Shown here: positions 24,691-33,067 of the stretch, one piece after another | Layout of the letters: every line of letters starts with the position of its first letter | Numbering within the stretch: position 1 is the stretch's first letter | NCBI GenBank assembly: GCA_019239825.1 | Contig: JAFAZK010000089.1 | Coordinates: forward strand, 1-35,993 | Length of the DNA stretch: 35,993 bases | Direction: 5' to 3' | Source: Verrucomicrobiota bacterium | GTDB taxonomy: Bacteria > Verrucomicrobiota > Verrucomicrobiia > Chthoniobacterales > JAFAMB01 | The notes under the pieces: generated by a model | Seen by the model: only the letters and a program-made list of their open reading frames with translations | What the model was told of the DNA's origin: nothing | The model's database searches: none | Program-made: the position numbers and the translations under genes

Positions 24691-25692
24691 TCACACTCCC
24701 CAACGCAGCGCTGGCGTGTTTACAGGTGTATCCCAAAGCTTGGTTAACTGATCGTCCAGCTTCAACAACGTAATCGATGCTCCTGCCATCTCCAGACTCG
24801 TGATGTGCGGGCCAACAAAACTGCGGCTAACCTTAATGCCTTGTTTGGTTAGCATTTCGTGCGCTTTTCGGTAGACAATGAAGAGTTCGACTAACGGTGT
24901 GCCTCCCATGCTATTCACGAAGAGCAGGACGTTGTCGCCGTTTTGGAAGGGGAGATCCTCAACAATCGGATTGAGCAGCATCTCGGTGATCTCGTCGGCT
25001 GATTTCAGCTTCATGCGTTGCCGGCCGGGTTCTCCGTGAATACCAATGCCGATTTCCATTTCGTCCTCCGGTAAATCGAACGTCGGTTTGCCCACATGGG
25101 GCACGACGCAGGAAGTTAAGGCCATCCCCATGCTCCGGCCATGTGCATTCACCTTGTGGCAAAGAGCAGCGGCTTCTTTAAGTGTGCATCCTTGCTCGGC
25201 GGCGGCCCCTACGATTTTCTCCGCTAAGACGGTCGTGCCCACCCCGCGTCGGCCGGCGGTATAAAGACTGTCTTTTACGGCGACGTCGTCGTCGATGACC
25301 ACTGCTTCAACGTCGACGCCTTCGCCGCGAGCAAGGTCTGCCGCCATCTCAAAGTTCATGACGTCACCGGTGTAGTTCTTGACGATGTGCAACACCCCTT
25401 TGCCGCCGTTGACCGCTTTGGTAGCCTCGTGCATTTGGTCCGGCGTAGGACTCGTGAAGACCGCACCGGGACAAGCGGCATCCAACATACCTTTGCCGAC
25501 GAAACCTCCGTGCATCGGCTCATGGCCGCTGCCACCGCCTGAAACAATGCCGACTTTGCCTTGGACCGGGGCATCCGCTCTAACGATGTAGTTCGGATTG
25601 AAATGCACCTTGATTAGGTCGGGAAATGCGGCACCGAGGCCGGAAATAGACTCGAGAACGACGTTCTCGGGGGAATTGATGAGCTTTTTCAT
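24691..25692 (-). CDS. dhaK: dihydroxyacetone kinase substrate-binding subunit
   Basis: DhaK binds dihydroxyacetone covalently as a hemiaminal on a histidine. The 333-residue protein shows the GGGSGHEP loop (His57), TGD with Asp110, the [21 protein letters not shown] segment and the covalent histidine in GIGIHGEPG (His219); all family catalytic positions are kept. It is first in the dhaK-dhaL-dhaM order on the minus strand. A good sigma-70-type promoter lies about 80 bp upstream. No DhaR regulator gene is present; the nearest regulator is the TetR gene upstream. Confidence 0.95.
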   Translation of the reverse strand: MKKLINSPENVVLESISGLGAAFPDLIKVHFNPNYIVRADAPVQGKVGIVSGGGSGHEPMHGGFVGKGMLDAACPGAVFTSPTPDQMHEATKAVNGGKGVLHIVKNYTGDVMNFEMAADLARGEGVDVEAVVIDDDVAVKDSLYTAGRRGVGTTVLAEKIVGAAAEQGCTLKEAAALCHKVNAHGRSMGMALTSCVVPHVGKPTFDLPEDEMEIGIGIHGEPGRQRMKLKSADEITEMLLNPIVEDLPFQNGDNVLLFVNSMGGTPLVELFIVYRKAHEMLTKQGIKVSRSFVGPHITSLEMAGASITLLKLDDQLTKLWDTPVNTPALRWGV

Positions 25693-25772
25693 AGGTTAGG
25701 GGGGTAGGACGACGACCCAGGTAAAGCGCGGAGCCGAGAATAGCAGCCCCGAAACTAAACCAGCCAACCGGT

Positions 25773-25800
25773 ATACTATTCGGTTGCCTGGTCGTGTCAA
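25773..25800 (-). promoter_or_regulatory. sigma-70-type promoter of dhaK
   Basis: On the minus strand a perfect TTGACA (25795-25800) is followed after 16 bp by TAGTAT (25773-25778), or after 19 bp by TATACC. It sits about 80 bp before the dhaK ATG and touches the edge of repeat copy R2. Confidence 0.5.
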
Positions 25801-25802
25801 TC

Positions 25803-25946
25803 GCGTTTGGCGTTCGGCGCTAATCATCGTCGTCCTCGACATCTTTGGTGGGCGAGGCTGCAAAACGCGACAAACCGCCGGTTTATTCGTCTCAAAGGGT
25901 TGGCTCGCGTAAAGACGAAGCAGTATGGCCGAGCGGGGGCTGCGAC
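25803..25946 (+). repeat. dispersed composite element, copy R2
   Basis: The order is GTTTGGCGTTCGGCGCTAATC, a CGTCGTCCTCGAC stretch, core TTTGGTGGGCGAGGCTGC, interior ACGCGACAAACCGCCGGT, GGTTGGCTCGCG and finally GGCCGAGCGGGGGCTG. It aligns over about 120 bp with R3 (33920) and in its interior with R1 (19739). It lies in the 530-bp gap between tetR and dhaK, which otherwise holds only the dhaK promoter and R4. Confidence 0.7.
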
Positions 25947-26130
25947 TTGGCAGACAAATTGGGCTGTCTAAGGCTCCGACGACTTCTGTCCTCCCCACCA
26001 AACAACTCAACCGAAAAGACAGAAACGCACTCAATTTGTTTGTCACGCCCATCCCCGGCTCAGCCATGCTAATTCACGTGTAGACCGGGACCATCCCTAC
26101 AAAGAAGGTAGACTGGGGGCCCATCACGCT

Positions 26131-26209
26131 TTGGAGCCTCGCCCTACCAAACGCGGTCGAGGACGAGGATGAGGACGAGTACGAGCACGATTGGCGCCGA
26201 ACGCCAAAC
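26131..26209 (-). repeat. dispersed composite element, partial copy R4
   Basis: Read on the minus strand: GTTTGGCGTTCGGCGCCAATC, a longer CTCGTACTCGTCCTCATCC run of hexamer-like units, then TTTGGTAGGGCGAGGCTCC. It lacks the interior. It is inverted relative to R2, 185 bp away, sharing both ends. Confidence 0.7.
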
Positions 26210-26224
26210 CCCAAACTCCAACCG

Positions 26225-26809
26225 TCACCCCAGCCGTTCGACTTGTTGCAGCATTCGTTCGGTTACCTTGCGGATTTGGCTGGGAGTCAGGAACGAGAGA
26301 TGCAGCAACTCGAGCAGTAATAAGCCCTGGGCGGCGAGGAAGAGGATGGCGGTATCTTCCATGCTCAGGGACAAATTCGTGCAGAGCTCTTGGAAATCGT
26401 CCTTAAATGATTCCCGCATCGGATCGACTAGCTTCGGATTGTTCGCGATGGCCGCGATTACCGCCGCAAGAACCGGCTGTTGGCCCTCAAGATGGCGCAG
26501 GGTACCGATGATGTGGGCTTTCATGGCAGCATTCCGCTCACAAGAGAGTGAATCTGCTACTTTTTCTCGTTCCTCGCCCAGCTGTCGCAGCGCCCGGCGG
26601 ATCATTTCCTGTAACAGCACCTCTTTCGAGCGAAAATGATAGAACAGGCCCCCTTTACTTACGTTAGCCTCCGCGGCTGCGCTCTCCAGCGTCAGTGAAG
26701 CCGGCCCGTGACGGGCCACGATTCGTTCCGCGGCGTGAAGAATGGCTTCCCGAGAATCTTTCCGCTTACGCCTGCGTGACGCGGGAGCGGCTGTCGAGGA
26801 TTGACTCAT
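26225..26809 (-). CDS. TetR/AcrR family repressor
   Basis: From ATG 26809 the protein is 194 residues, a normal TetR size; the frame stays open 59 codons further upstream, but that extension has no homology-like character. The HTH is clear: SREAILHAAERIVARHGPASLTLESAAAEANVSKGGLFYHFRSKEVLLQEM (about 18-68), with the typical SKGGLFYHF recognition helix. The C-terminal ligand domain is all-helical and unassigned. The palindrome ACCGGCCGGT 18 bp before the start is a likely autoregulatory operator. Neighbours on the same strand are the YVTN beta-propeller gene upstream and dhaK 530 bp downstream; regulation of either is possible but unproven. Confidence 0.85.
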   Translation of the reverse strand: MSQSSTAAPASRRRKRKDSREAILHAAERIVARHGPASLTLESAAAEANVSKGGLFYHFRSKEVLLQEMIRRALRQLGEEREKVADSLSCERNAAMKAHIIGTLRHLEGQQPVLAAVIAAIANNPKLVDPMRESFKDDFQELCTNLSLSMEDTAILFLAAQGLLLLELLHLSFLTPSQIRKVTERMLQQVERLG

Positions 26810-26826
26810 ACAAGGAGAATAAAAAA

Positions 26827-26836
26827 ACCGGCCGGT
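26827..26836. promoter_or_regulatory. palindrome upstream of tetR, candidate operator
   Basis: ACCGGCCGGT is a perfect 10-bp palindrome 18-27 bp before the tetR ATG, following a T-rich run on the minus strand. TetR regulators often bind palindromes of this size overlapping their own promoter. Confidence 0.4.
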
Positions 26837-26994
26837 GAGTACAGTAAAGCAAAATACGGTACGGCGAAACCACCCCGCCCGCATCGCTACGTGAAGCGTT
26901 GCAGGCGTGGTTTTCGCCCCTACCTTGTGCGCGCTCCTTGTTTCGTCTTCCGGCGAATTGGAGCAAGCCGGGCCAGCTTTACGCACCTGACGCC

Positions 26995-28056
26995 TCAGTT
27001 CGAGGTTATATCAATCACCGTTACCGAACCAGGATTACCATTCGGACCAGTCGACGCGACGTATGCATAATTACCGTTGGGCGAGATGGCGATCGCCGAA
27101 GCTCCTGCTACACTGATTGATGCATCGATCGTGTTGGTTGCGGTATCGAACATGAGAACTCTATCAAAGTTCGCCGTCAGATAAAGATACTTGCCATCAG
27201 GCGTGATTGCCGATGCCCTCGGACCTAGTGACGGATCCAGCGGAACGGCTGTCTGTATCTGTTGAGAGACCGTGTCAAAGATGACTAAGTCGGCATGCGG
27301 TGTCGGCACGTTATCAACAAAATCCACTATATAGAGTTTCGAGCCGTCAGGACTCGCCGCGACGCTTGTTGCGTTAGGCAACTGCTTCCAGAGAAGTCGC
27401 TTCTTTCGTAAGGTTTGAGTCTTAATTTGCAATATACCGCCCAGCTTGTCTTGGTTAGGGCCAGGACCAAAACCATCGTAACACAGGGCATAGGCCAGTT
27501 TATTATTCGGGTTAAACAAAACTTGGATAGGAGCTATGGAGATGTTTAGGGGAATCGTCGCGGTGATGCGATGGTTCTTGGTATCAATGACCTTGATCCC
27601 GGAATAAAAACAGGCGAACACCGATGTGCCATCCGGACTGACCGCGAGACTGAGAGGACTAGCCCCGACAGGAACGCGAGTAATTTTGGTATCGGTACCT
27701 GTGTTTATGACCGTGGCCTTCCCTGAAAAATCATCCGCTACATAAAGGGCACTACCATCGGGCGTGACGGCAACACTGTCCGGTCTAGTACCGGCGCCGA
27801 TGGTGGCGATGACTGCGTTGGTAGCAGCGTTAATCACTGAGACGGTATTGTCGTCGAAGTTAGCGACATATACATAAGCGTTGTTGGGGCTAACCACGAC
27901 GGCACCGGGGTTATGCCCAACGGTGATGTTAGCGACCACAACATTTTTCGGTTGGGCATTCACGACAGAAGCGATGACGCTACTGAATAAGAACGTGCAC
28001 GCGGCAACGCCAATAGAATTGATGATCCGGCATGGCCTATTTCTGGTACTGATCAT
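26995..28056 (-). CDS. exported YVTN-family beta-propeller protein
   Basis: About 353 residues from ATG 28056. A signal peptide (IINSIGVAACTFLFSSVIASVVNAQ) is followed by repeated blades of the YncE/YVTN type. Each holds a PxxVAVxPDGxxLYVA strand and a V-VI-T-T--I-A-I strand, for example SVAVTPDGSALYVADD, LAVSPDGTSVFA, SAITPDGKYLYLTAN and AIAISPNGNYAYVAST. Six to seven blades fit the length. Such proteins bind ligands or other proteins outside the cytoplasm; the partner is unknown. It is upstream of tetR on the same strand with a 185-bp gap. Confidence 0.85.
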   Translation of the reverse strand: MISTRNRPCRIINSIGVAACTFLFSSVIASVVNAQPKNVVVANITVGHNPGAVVVSPNNAYVYVANFDDNTVSVINAATNAVIATIGAGTRPDSVAVTPDGSALYVADDFSGKATVINTGTDTKITRVPVGASPLSLAVSPDGTSVFACFYSGIKVIDTKNHRITATIPLNISIAPIQVLFNPNNKLAYALCYDGFGPGPNQDKLGGILQIKTQTLRKKRLLWKQLPNATSVAASPDGSKLYIVDFVDNVPTPHADLVIFDTVSQQIQTAVPLDPSLGPRASAITPDGKYLYLTANFDRVLMFDTATNTIDASISVAGASAIAISPNGNYAYVASTGPNGNPGSVTVIDITSN

Positions 28057-28127
28057 AAGGGTCAAAGCGCGAGCTCTAGATAAATTAATTCCGCAAATGT
28101 GAGGCCAGGTTAACGGTCGCGATAAAG

Positions 28128-28170
28128 GAGTACAAGAGTTTGAGGAGTTTGAGGAGTTCAGGAGTTCAGG
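28128..28170. repeat. tandem array GAGTTTGAG / GAGTTCAG
   Basis: Units GAGTACAA, GAGTTTGAG twice and GAGTTCAG twice stand head to tail. The gap 28057-28654 between the YVTN gene and the MFS gene has no credible gene and contains this array and two related ones. Confidence 0.75.
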
Positions 28171-28226
28171 CTTGTCCGACGTAGCTTTACATATGTCAGG
28201 TGAGAGTTCTGTAGGTAGCGAAGTCG

Positions 28227-28243
28227 GAAGTTCAGGAGTTCAG
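28227..28243. repeat. short array GAAGTTCAG GAGTTCAG
   Basis: Two units of the family at 28128, same orientation, 56 bp further on. Confidence 0.5.
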
Positions 28244-28323
28244 GGTGGGCAGTAGCACAAAATTGCAAGCAAAAGCTCCCTTTGCCGAGAATCCAAGATC
28301 GGCTTAGCACCGCCATTAGCAGG

Positions 28324-28353
28324 CTCCTGCAACTCCTTGAACTCCTTGAGCTC
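28324..28353. repeat. tandem array CTCCTTGAA, inverted relative to 28128
   Basis: Three 9-bp units CTCCTGCAA, CTCCTTGAA and CTCCTTGAG plus CTC. The reverse complement is the GAGTTCAAG word of the 28128 array, so arrays in opposite orientation flank about 150 bp. Confidence 0.7.
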
Positions 28354-28654
28354 TTTGCTTAGTGTTCGGTACGGGCTGCGGCTCCCGTTAAATCGCTCGT
28401 TGCCTGTTCACGGATGGACAAGACTAAAGTGTCGAGACCGGTTTGCCCGGTTTCAAGCGGTTGGATGCCCGAGTTGTGGGCAGCCCGACATCGTTCGGGG
28501 GAAGCCAACAGCATTCAAACAGCTTTTTCGACGTATTCGGGGCGTTGTGGGAAAATTGGGGACCATCGACCCGCATCCATTCATCCGGCGGCCACCGCGA
28601 ACCCGGAGGTGCCCTGCCCAAGTCAGAGCCTGTCTTAAGGCCTTAGTAATTCTT

Positions 28655-29911
28655 ATGTTACAAGACACAACAAATGAGGGATTACCGAATCGATGGCTGC
28701 TAGCCGGCGGAGGAGTGCTGATGCAGCTAGCTCTAGGCGCGGTATATGCCTGGAGCGTATTTCGTATTCCGTTAAGCAAGACATTCGGGTGGTCGATTCA
28801 GGATGTGACCTGGGCGTTCTCTTTGGCAATTCTGGCGTTGGGATTTGCGGCGTTTGTCGGCGGCCTTTGGATGCGCAAAGTTGGCCCCAGAGTAGTTGGA
28901 ATAACTGCCGCGGTTTGCTACGGCTTAGGCGTCGGATTATCGGGATTGGCGGGCGGCAACATTTGGATTTTATGGCTCTCCTACGGCATCCTTGGAGGGA
29001 TAGGGCTCGGCCTTGGGTACATCGTCCCTTTAGCGACATTGGTTAGGTGGTTCCCGGACCGGCGCGGCTTTATTACCGGATTAGCGGTTGCCGGGTTCGG
29101 CGGAGGCGCGTTGATCACCGCGCCAGTGGCTCAACAGTTGATCGTGAGCTTCGGCCCACTTAAAACGCTGGCGATTCTGGGGGTGGCCTATTTCGTCATG
29201 GTGCTCCTCGGATCCTCGATTATGCGGAATCCGCCGGAAGGATGGCGGCCTAAAGGCTGGCAACCCTCTGCGAAACAGCAGGAACAACTTGAAGCGCGTG
29301 ACTACACTTTGAAAGAGGCGCTGTCCACCTGGCAATGGTACGCCCTGTGGGCAATGCTCTTTCTGAACGTTACCGCCGGCATTAGCATTATCTCTCAGGC
29401 ATCGCCGATGGCGCAGGAGATTAGCGGGGTCAACGCGGGAATCGCCGCAGGCATGGTCGGCCTGATTTCGATCGGAAACGGGATAGGACGGCTGCTTTGG
29501 GCATGGTTCTCCGATGCGATTGGGCGACGAAACGTGTTCCTCATTATGTTCCTGCTCCAAGCGGTCCTTTTCTTTATTTTGCCATCGCAACACGAGTTCA
29601 CCATGCTGGCTACTATTTGCTTCGTCGTAATTAGTTGTTACGGCGGCGGGTTCGGTACCATGCCCGCGTTCGCGGCAGATTTCTTTGGTCCGAAATGGGT
29701 CGGTTCAATCTACGGTCTGATGTTGACTGCTTGGGGATTTGCCGGCGTGTTCGGGCCGTTGCTCGTCGCGGGTATCCGCCAATCCACCGGTAAATACGAC
29801 CATGCGCTGATCGTGATCGCATTGATCATGCTTGTCTCCAGCGTACTTCCTTTGATCGTGCGAGCTCACCGAGCTGAACGACAGCCGGTCGGAGCAGGAG
29901 CTAGAGGGTAG
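28655..29911 (+). CDS. OFA-family MFS transporter (oxalate/formate antiporter family)
   Basis: From ATG 28655 the protein has 418 residues with twelve predicted TM helices. The N-terminus (NRWLLAGGGVLMQLALGAVYAWSVFRIPL) is the hallmark of the OFA family, followed by GLWMRKVGPR in the TM2-3 loop and the GIGLGLGYIVPLATLVRWFPDRRG stretch. OxlT of this family exchanges oxalate for formate and would complement an oxalate decarboxylase, but other members carry other acids. In the presumed TM8 and TM11 I see no Arg or Lys, where OxlT uses R272 and K355, so the substrate is uncertain. The longer frame from 28337 runs through repeats and is not protein-like. The last codons run into a heptamer array. 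Confidence 0.85.
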   Translation: MLQDTTNEGLPNRWLLAGGGVLMQLALGAVYAWSVFRIPLSKTFGWSIQDVTWAFSLAILALGFAAFVGGLWMRKVGPRVVGITAAVCYGLGVGLSGLAGGNIWILWLSYGILGGIGLGLGYIVPLATLVRWFPDRRGFITGLAVAGFGGGALITAPVAQQLIVSFGPLKTLAILGVAYFVMVLLGSSIMRNPPEGWRPKGWQPSAKQQEQLEARDYTLKEALSTWQWYALWAMLFLNVTAGISIISQASPMAQEISGVNAGIAAGMVGLISIGNGIGRLLWAWFSDAIGRRNVFLIMFLLQAVLFFILPSQHEFTMLATICFVVISCYGGGFGTMPAFAADFFGPKWVGSIYGLMLTAWGFAGVFGPLLVAGIRQSTGKYDHALIVIALIMLVSSVLPLIVRAHRAERQPVGAGARG

Positions 29912-29913
29912 AG

Positions 29914-29969
29914 AGAGGTAAAAGGTAAGAAGTGATTGGTGAGAAGTGAGAGGTGAGAGGTGAGAGGCA
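29914..29969. repeat. heptamer array (AGARGTG), 8 units
   Basis: Units with strict 7-bp period: AGAGGTA, AAAGGTA, AGAAGTG, ATTGGTG, AGAAGTG, AGAGGTG, AGAGGTG, AGAGGCA. It starts 3 bp after the MFS stop codon. Confidence 0.85.
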
Positions 29970-30020
29970 TGCGCGCCCCACCAGCCCCAGCGCGGACCTC
30001 TCACTTCTCACCAATCACTT
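29930..30020. repeat. 25-bp perfect inverted repeat behind the MFS gene
   Basis: Bases 29930-29954 and 29996-30020 are perfect reverse complements over 25 bp with a 41-bp spacer containing a GC-rich centre. The left arm is part of the heptamer array; the right arm continues it in reverse (units CCTCTCA, CTTCTCA, CCAATCA). It could fold as a long hairpin and end transcription in both directions. Nothing coding is seen in 30021-30320. Confidence 0.85.
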
Positions 30021-30350
30021 TCACCTCCCACTAATTAGTAAGCGGGAATATTTCGCGAATATCGCGGTCTATTCTCAGCGAAGGGAGAACTTTTCCTCCT
30101 CTGAAGCCATAGCAGGACGGGAAAGCCGCCAGAAATTGGCCGCTTTGTCGTCGAATTGTCTCTTAGCAACAACAACCATGGTTGGGCATTGCCTGAAAGC
30201 CGCGGAAGATCGGTTCCTGCCTTTTGTGGCGATGCCCGGATCAGCCTCCAGAAAGATAAAATGCGAGACGAAATCAGTTGTCGGTATCCTAGCGGCGAAT
30301 CGGCAGGGGATTTAGGCGGAATGGTACCCGCCGTAGTGTCAGGTGACCGA

Positions 30351-31481
30351 GTGTCGATCAGAAATCTGAAGCGGTTGGCGGGAACTGGCCTCGTGTTGGC
30401 TGCCGTTGGGGTTATGTCCGCACAGCCGGCGCTGGCCGGTAAACCCGTAGAGCCATTTATCCCGGTCCAAACCAGCACTGTCGCTACCAACGGCGACGTG
30501 AACCCGTATGGCGTTGCGTTTGTTCCGAACGGATTTCCTAAAGGCGGAAAGACCGCGTCGGGAGATATCCTGGTTTCGAACTTCAACGCAGCCGCTCCGT
30601 CGGGTCAAGGCACCGGGACGACGATTGTCAGTGTCACGCCGGACGGTGCGCAAACCACCTTCTTCCAGGGGACGCCTCCGTTGGGTTTGACCACTGCGCT
30701 AAACGCCCTGCCGAACGGCGTTGTGGTCGTTGGCAATGTGCCGGCAAGCAGCATGGGCACTCCTGCGCAGGGGTCACTCATTGTTTTGGACAAGAACGGT
30801 AATCAACTGACCGGATCACCGCTGGTTGATTCAACCTTCCTCGACGGCCCCTGGGACTCGACCATTGTCGATAACTCTCAAGGAGATAACTCCCAGGGAG
30901 GTAACGCTCAGGGAGGTAACTCAGCGATCGTCTTTGTTTCGTGCGTGAATAATGGGACAGTGACTCGCCTCGAACTTACGTTCAGCGCCGGTGCTGTCGC
31001 CATAAAAAGTAAGGTGACCATTGCGAATGGTTACATGCACGAGAATAACTCCACCGCTTTTGTTCTCGGGCCAACCGGTTTAGCCTATGACGGAAAAAGC
31101 GGCACGCTTTATGTCGCTTCCACTGACGACAACGCAATCTATGCGATTCCCAACGCGGCGAAGGCCACCTCAGCCGTCGTGAAAGGCACCTTAATTTTTA
31201 AAGATAGCAAACACTTGCACGGTCCCCTTGGTCTAGCTCTAGCTCCAAATGGAGATCTGATCAGCAGCCAGGGTGATGCAGTCAATCCGGATCCAAATCA
31301 GCAGAGCGAGATTGTGGAGTTCACCAAATCCGGCAAGTTTGTCACCGAGTTTGCCGTGGACTCGACCGTCGGTGCAGCGTTCGGGATCGCCATCGATGCG
31401 CCGAGTGAAGGAGCCGCGAATTTCGCGGCAGTTAACGATACCCTGAATACCGTGATCGCGTACGACTTGAGCGACAAATAA
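30351..31481 (+). CDS. secreted beta-propeller (NHL/SMP-30-like) protein with pentapeptide repeat
   Basis: GTG 30351 is preferred: it follows an AGGTGA and gives a textbook signal peptide (MSIRNLKRLAGTGLVLAAVGVMSAQPALA, cleavage after PALA). ATG 30321 is the alternative. The mature part of about 345 residues has propeller blades such as NPYGVAFVPNG, GLAYDGKSGTLYVASTDDNAIYAIP and GPLGLALAPNGDLI. An insert of three and a half DNSQG/GNAQG units (DNA 30870-30923) lies mid-protein. The ligand is unknown. It ends before a good terminator and stands in front of an ECF sigma / anti-sigma pair, so it may be a target or a functional partner of that switch. Confidence 0.8.
   Translation: MSIRNLKRLAGTGLVLAAVGVMSAQPALAGKPVEPFIPVQTSTVATNGDVNPYGVAFVPNGFPKGGKTASGDILVSNFNAAAPSGQGTGTTIVSVTPDGAQTTFFQGTPPLGLTTALNALPNGVVVVGNVPASSMGTPAQGSLIVLDKNGNQLTGSPLVDSTFLDGPWDSTIVDNSQGDNSQGGNAQGGNSAIVFVSCVNNGTVTRLELTFSAGAVAIKSKVTIANGYMHENNSTAFVLGPTGLAYDGKSGTLYVASTDDNAIYAIPNAAKATSAVVKGTLIFKDSKHLHGPLGLALAPNGDLISSQGDAVNPDPNQQSEIVEFTKSGKFVTEFAVDSTVGAAFGIAIDAPSEGAANFAAVNDTLNTVIAYDLSDK
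30870..30923 (+). repeat. 15-bp coding tandem repeat
   Basis: Three and a half units of 15 bp (starting 30870, 30885, 30900, 30915) code for DNSQG, DNSQG, GNAQG, GNS. The near identity of the units suggests recent slippage expansion in a surface loop. Confidence 0.8.
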
Positions 31482-31563
31482 TACAAGTCAAAGAAGAAAG
31501 CAGCCGTTTTGGCTAGGTTAACGGATGTCGATTCCGTTTGAAGGGATCATGATGCGTTTAGTT

Positions 31564-31598
31564 CGGAGGAAAGCAATCCCGCTTTCCTCCGTTTCGTT
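31564..31598 (+). terminator. intrinsic terminator
   Basis: An 11-bp perfect stem CGGAGGAAAGC/GCTTTCCTCCG with loop AATCCC is followed by TTTCGTT. It lies 82 bp behind the beta-propeller gene and before the sigma factor gene. Confidence 0.7.
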
Positions 31599-31736
31599 GC
31601 CAAGCTGGATTCCGAGGAGTCAGACCGGCTTGGCGGAAGCTCGGACCACCTTTTCTACCGGATTCCACAAAATCGAGTTGGCTTGCATTTTTTGACCACT
31701 GGAATAAACACCGATTCCCCGGAATCTTCTGTACAA

Positions 31737-32261
31737 ATGGGCCCCGCCTCCCGCTTCGAAGAGCTTTTCTTGCCTCATCTGGATGCTGCCTATAACCTGG
31801 CCCGCTGGCTCGTAACTGGCGATCAGGATGCACAAGACATCGTTCAGGAAGCGTACGTACGAGCGTTTAAAGGATTTGCTGGATTCCGCGGCGATAACCC
31901 GCGGGCTTGGCTACTCACTATAGTTCGGAATACCGCGTACACCTGGATCAAACGGCGTTCCACAGACGACAAATTGATCCCATTTGATGAAGAATCGCAC
32001 TTAGTTCCGTTCGAACCCACACCTTCAGAGTTGTCCCACGAAAAGCGTCGCGAACTGCTAGAGCAGGCTCTCAACCGGCTTCCAACGGAGTTTCGCGAGG
32101 TACTAGTTCTGTTCGAATTCGAAGGATGGAGCTACAAGGCGATGTCTGATGCGCTAGAGGTGCCGCTGGGCACGGTGATGTCGCGTCTGAGCCGGGCGCG
32201 TCGTCGATTACAACAAGAGCTCGCCCAATTCCAACCGGGGGGAATCGATGATGAACTGTGA
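31737..32261 (+). CDS. ECF-type RNA polymerase sigma factor
   Basis: From ATG 31737 the protein has 174 residues (a TTG at 31683 would add 18). Sigma region 2 is at about 12-75 (AYNLARWLVTGDQDAQDIVQEAYVRAF, then WLLTIVRNTAYTWIKRR) and region 4 at about 112-162 (RLPTEFREVLVLFEFEGWSYKAMSDALEVPLGTVMSRL), joined by an acidic linker. There is no extra C-terminal domain. It overlaps the anti-sigma gene by 14 bp, so translation is probably coupled and the partner keeps it silent at the membrane until a signal arrives. Its target promoters cannot be read from this window. Confidence 0.93.
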   Translation: MGPASRFEELFLPHLDAAYNLARWLVTGDQDAQDIVQEAYVRAFKGFAGFRGDNPRAWLLTIVRNTAYTWIKRRSTDDKLIPFDEESHLVPFEPTPSELSHEKRRELLEQALNRLPTEFREVLVLFEFEGWSYKAMSDALEVPLGTVMSRLSRARRRLQQELAQFQPGGIDDEL

Positions 32262-32997
32262 AGAGGCAGATCGATTTCTAGACGCGTACGTGGATGGCGA
32301 GCTTGAGCCGAATGACCGAGCCGAGCTTGAGCAGCATTTGGCTGGTTGTCCGGAATGCAAACAGAAGCTGGATCGCTTACGGCAATTGCGTGAGTTCTTT
32401 ACAGCCAGCGCACCTCACTATCCCGCCCCGCCGGAGCTAAAGGGTAAAGTACTGGCCAGATTAGAAGTAACTCGGAGGTCGAATATCATCGCCCTGGTTC
32501 GCCGGCCGTGGTTGTATGCGGCTGCGCTATTGATCATCAGCCTCGTTCTTGGGTGGCTTAAGTTCTCTCCTGACCGGGAAGAAGGGGTCGCGGCCCAGGC
32601 CGTTGCTAACTTCAAACGCGCCGCTTTGCTTGAACGCGTTTGCGACGTCGTGTCTCCTGATCCCTCAGTAGTGAAGCCTTGGTTCGCCGGTAAACTCGAC
32701 TTTTCTCCGCCGGTGGTGTTGCCCGGTCTTAACTTCCAAATGCGGGGCGGCCGCCTGGACGTTATCAATAATCAGAAAGTCGCTGCCGTGTCTTACAAAC
32801 GAGATAAAGACCTGTTTACGCTCTTTATTTGGCCGGAGGGCGAAAAGCCGATTCCCAAAAAGGATTGGTCAATTGGTGGAAATACTGTCTGCAGCTGGAA
32901 GAGCAATGGGTTTAATTTTGTTTGCGTCTCGAATATGAGCGATGAGGCGTCGGATGAGGTCGTTGACCACATTAAGGATCTGGTCGCTCAGCAATAG
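32248..32997 (+). CDS. membrane anti-sigma factor with zinc-binding N-terminus
   Basis: A 249-residue partner of the preceding ECF sigma factor. The N-terminal anti-sigma domain has the zinc-site pattern H30-C34-C37 (EQHLAGCPECKQ) after CEEADRFLDAYVDGEL. One TM helix (about 87-106, WLYAAALLIISLVLGWLKF) follows, and the last 140 residues should be periplasmic, with the NFKRAALLERV and LFIWPEGEKPIP segments seen in many such sensors. The GGGGGGAA ribosome site lies inside the sigma gene, 3 bp before tandem ATGs at 32248 and 32251. The signal sensed is unknown. Confidence 0.92.
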   Translation: MMNCEEADRFLDAYVDGELEPNDRAELEQHLAGCPECKQKLDRLRQLREFFTASAPHYPAPPELKGKVLARLEVTRRSNIIALVRRPWLYAAALLIISLVLGWLKFSPDREEGVAAQAVANFKRAALLERVCDVVSPDPSVVKPWFAGKLDFSPPVVLPGLNFQMRGGRLDVINNQKVAAVSYKRDKDLFTLFIWPEGEKPIPKKDWSIGGNTVCSWKSNGFNFVCVSNMSDEASDEVVDHIKDLVAQQ

Positions 32998-33067
32998 GGA
33001 GTGCGAAGATTCCGGGGCGGAGACGTGTAATTTTTATGGCAAGTCATTGGCGCGCTGAGATTTTCGA

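Noticed and set aside
25696-26067. 123-residue minus-strand frame between tetR and dhaK
   Set aside because: It runs through repeat R2 and the dhaK promoter; composition and position speak against a gene.
28337-28654. N-terminal extension of the MFS transporter by 106 codons
   Set aside because: The extension is not hydrophobic, overlaps repeats and precedes the normal OFA-family N-terminus.
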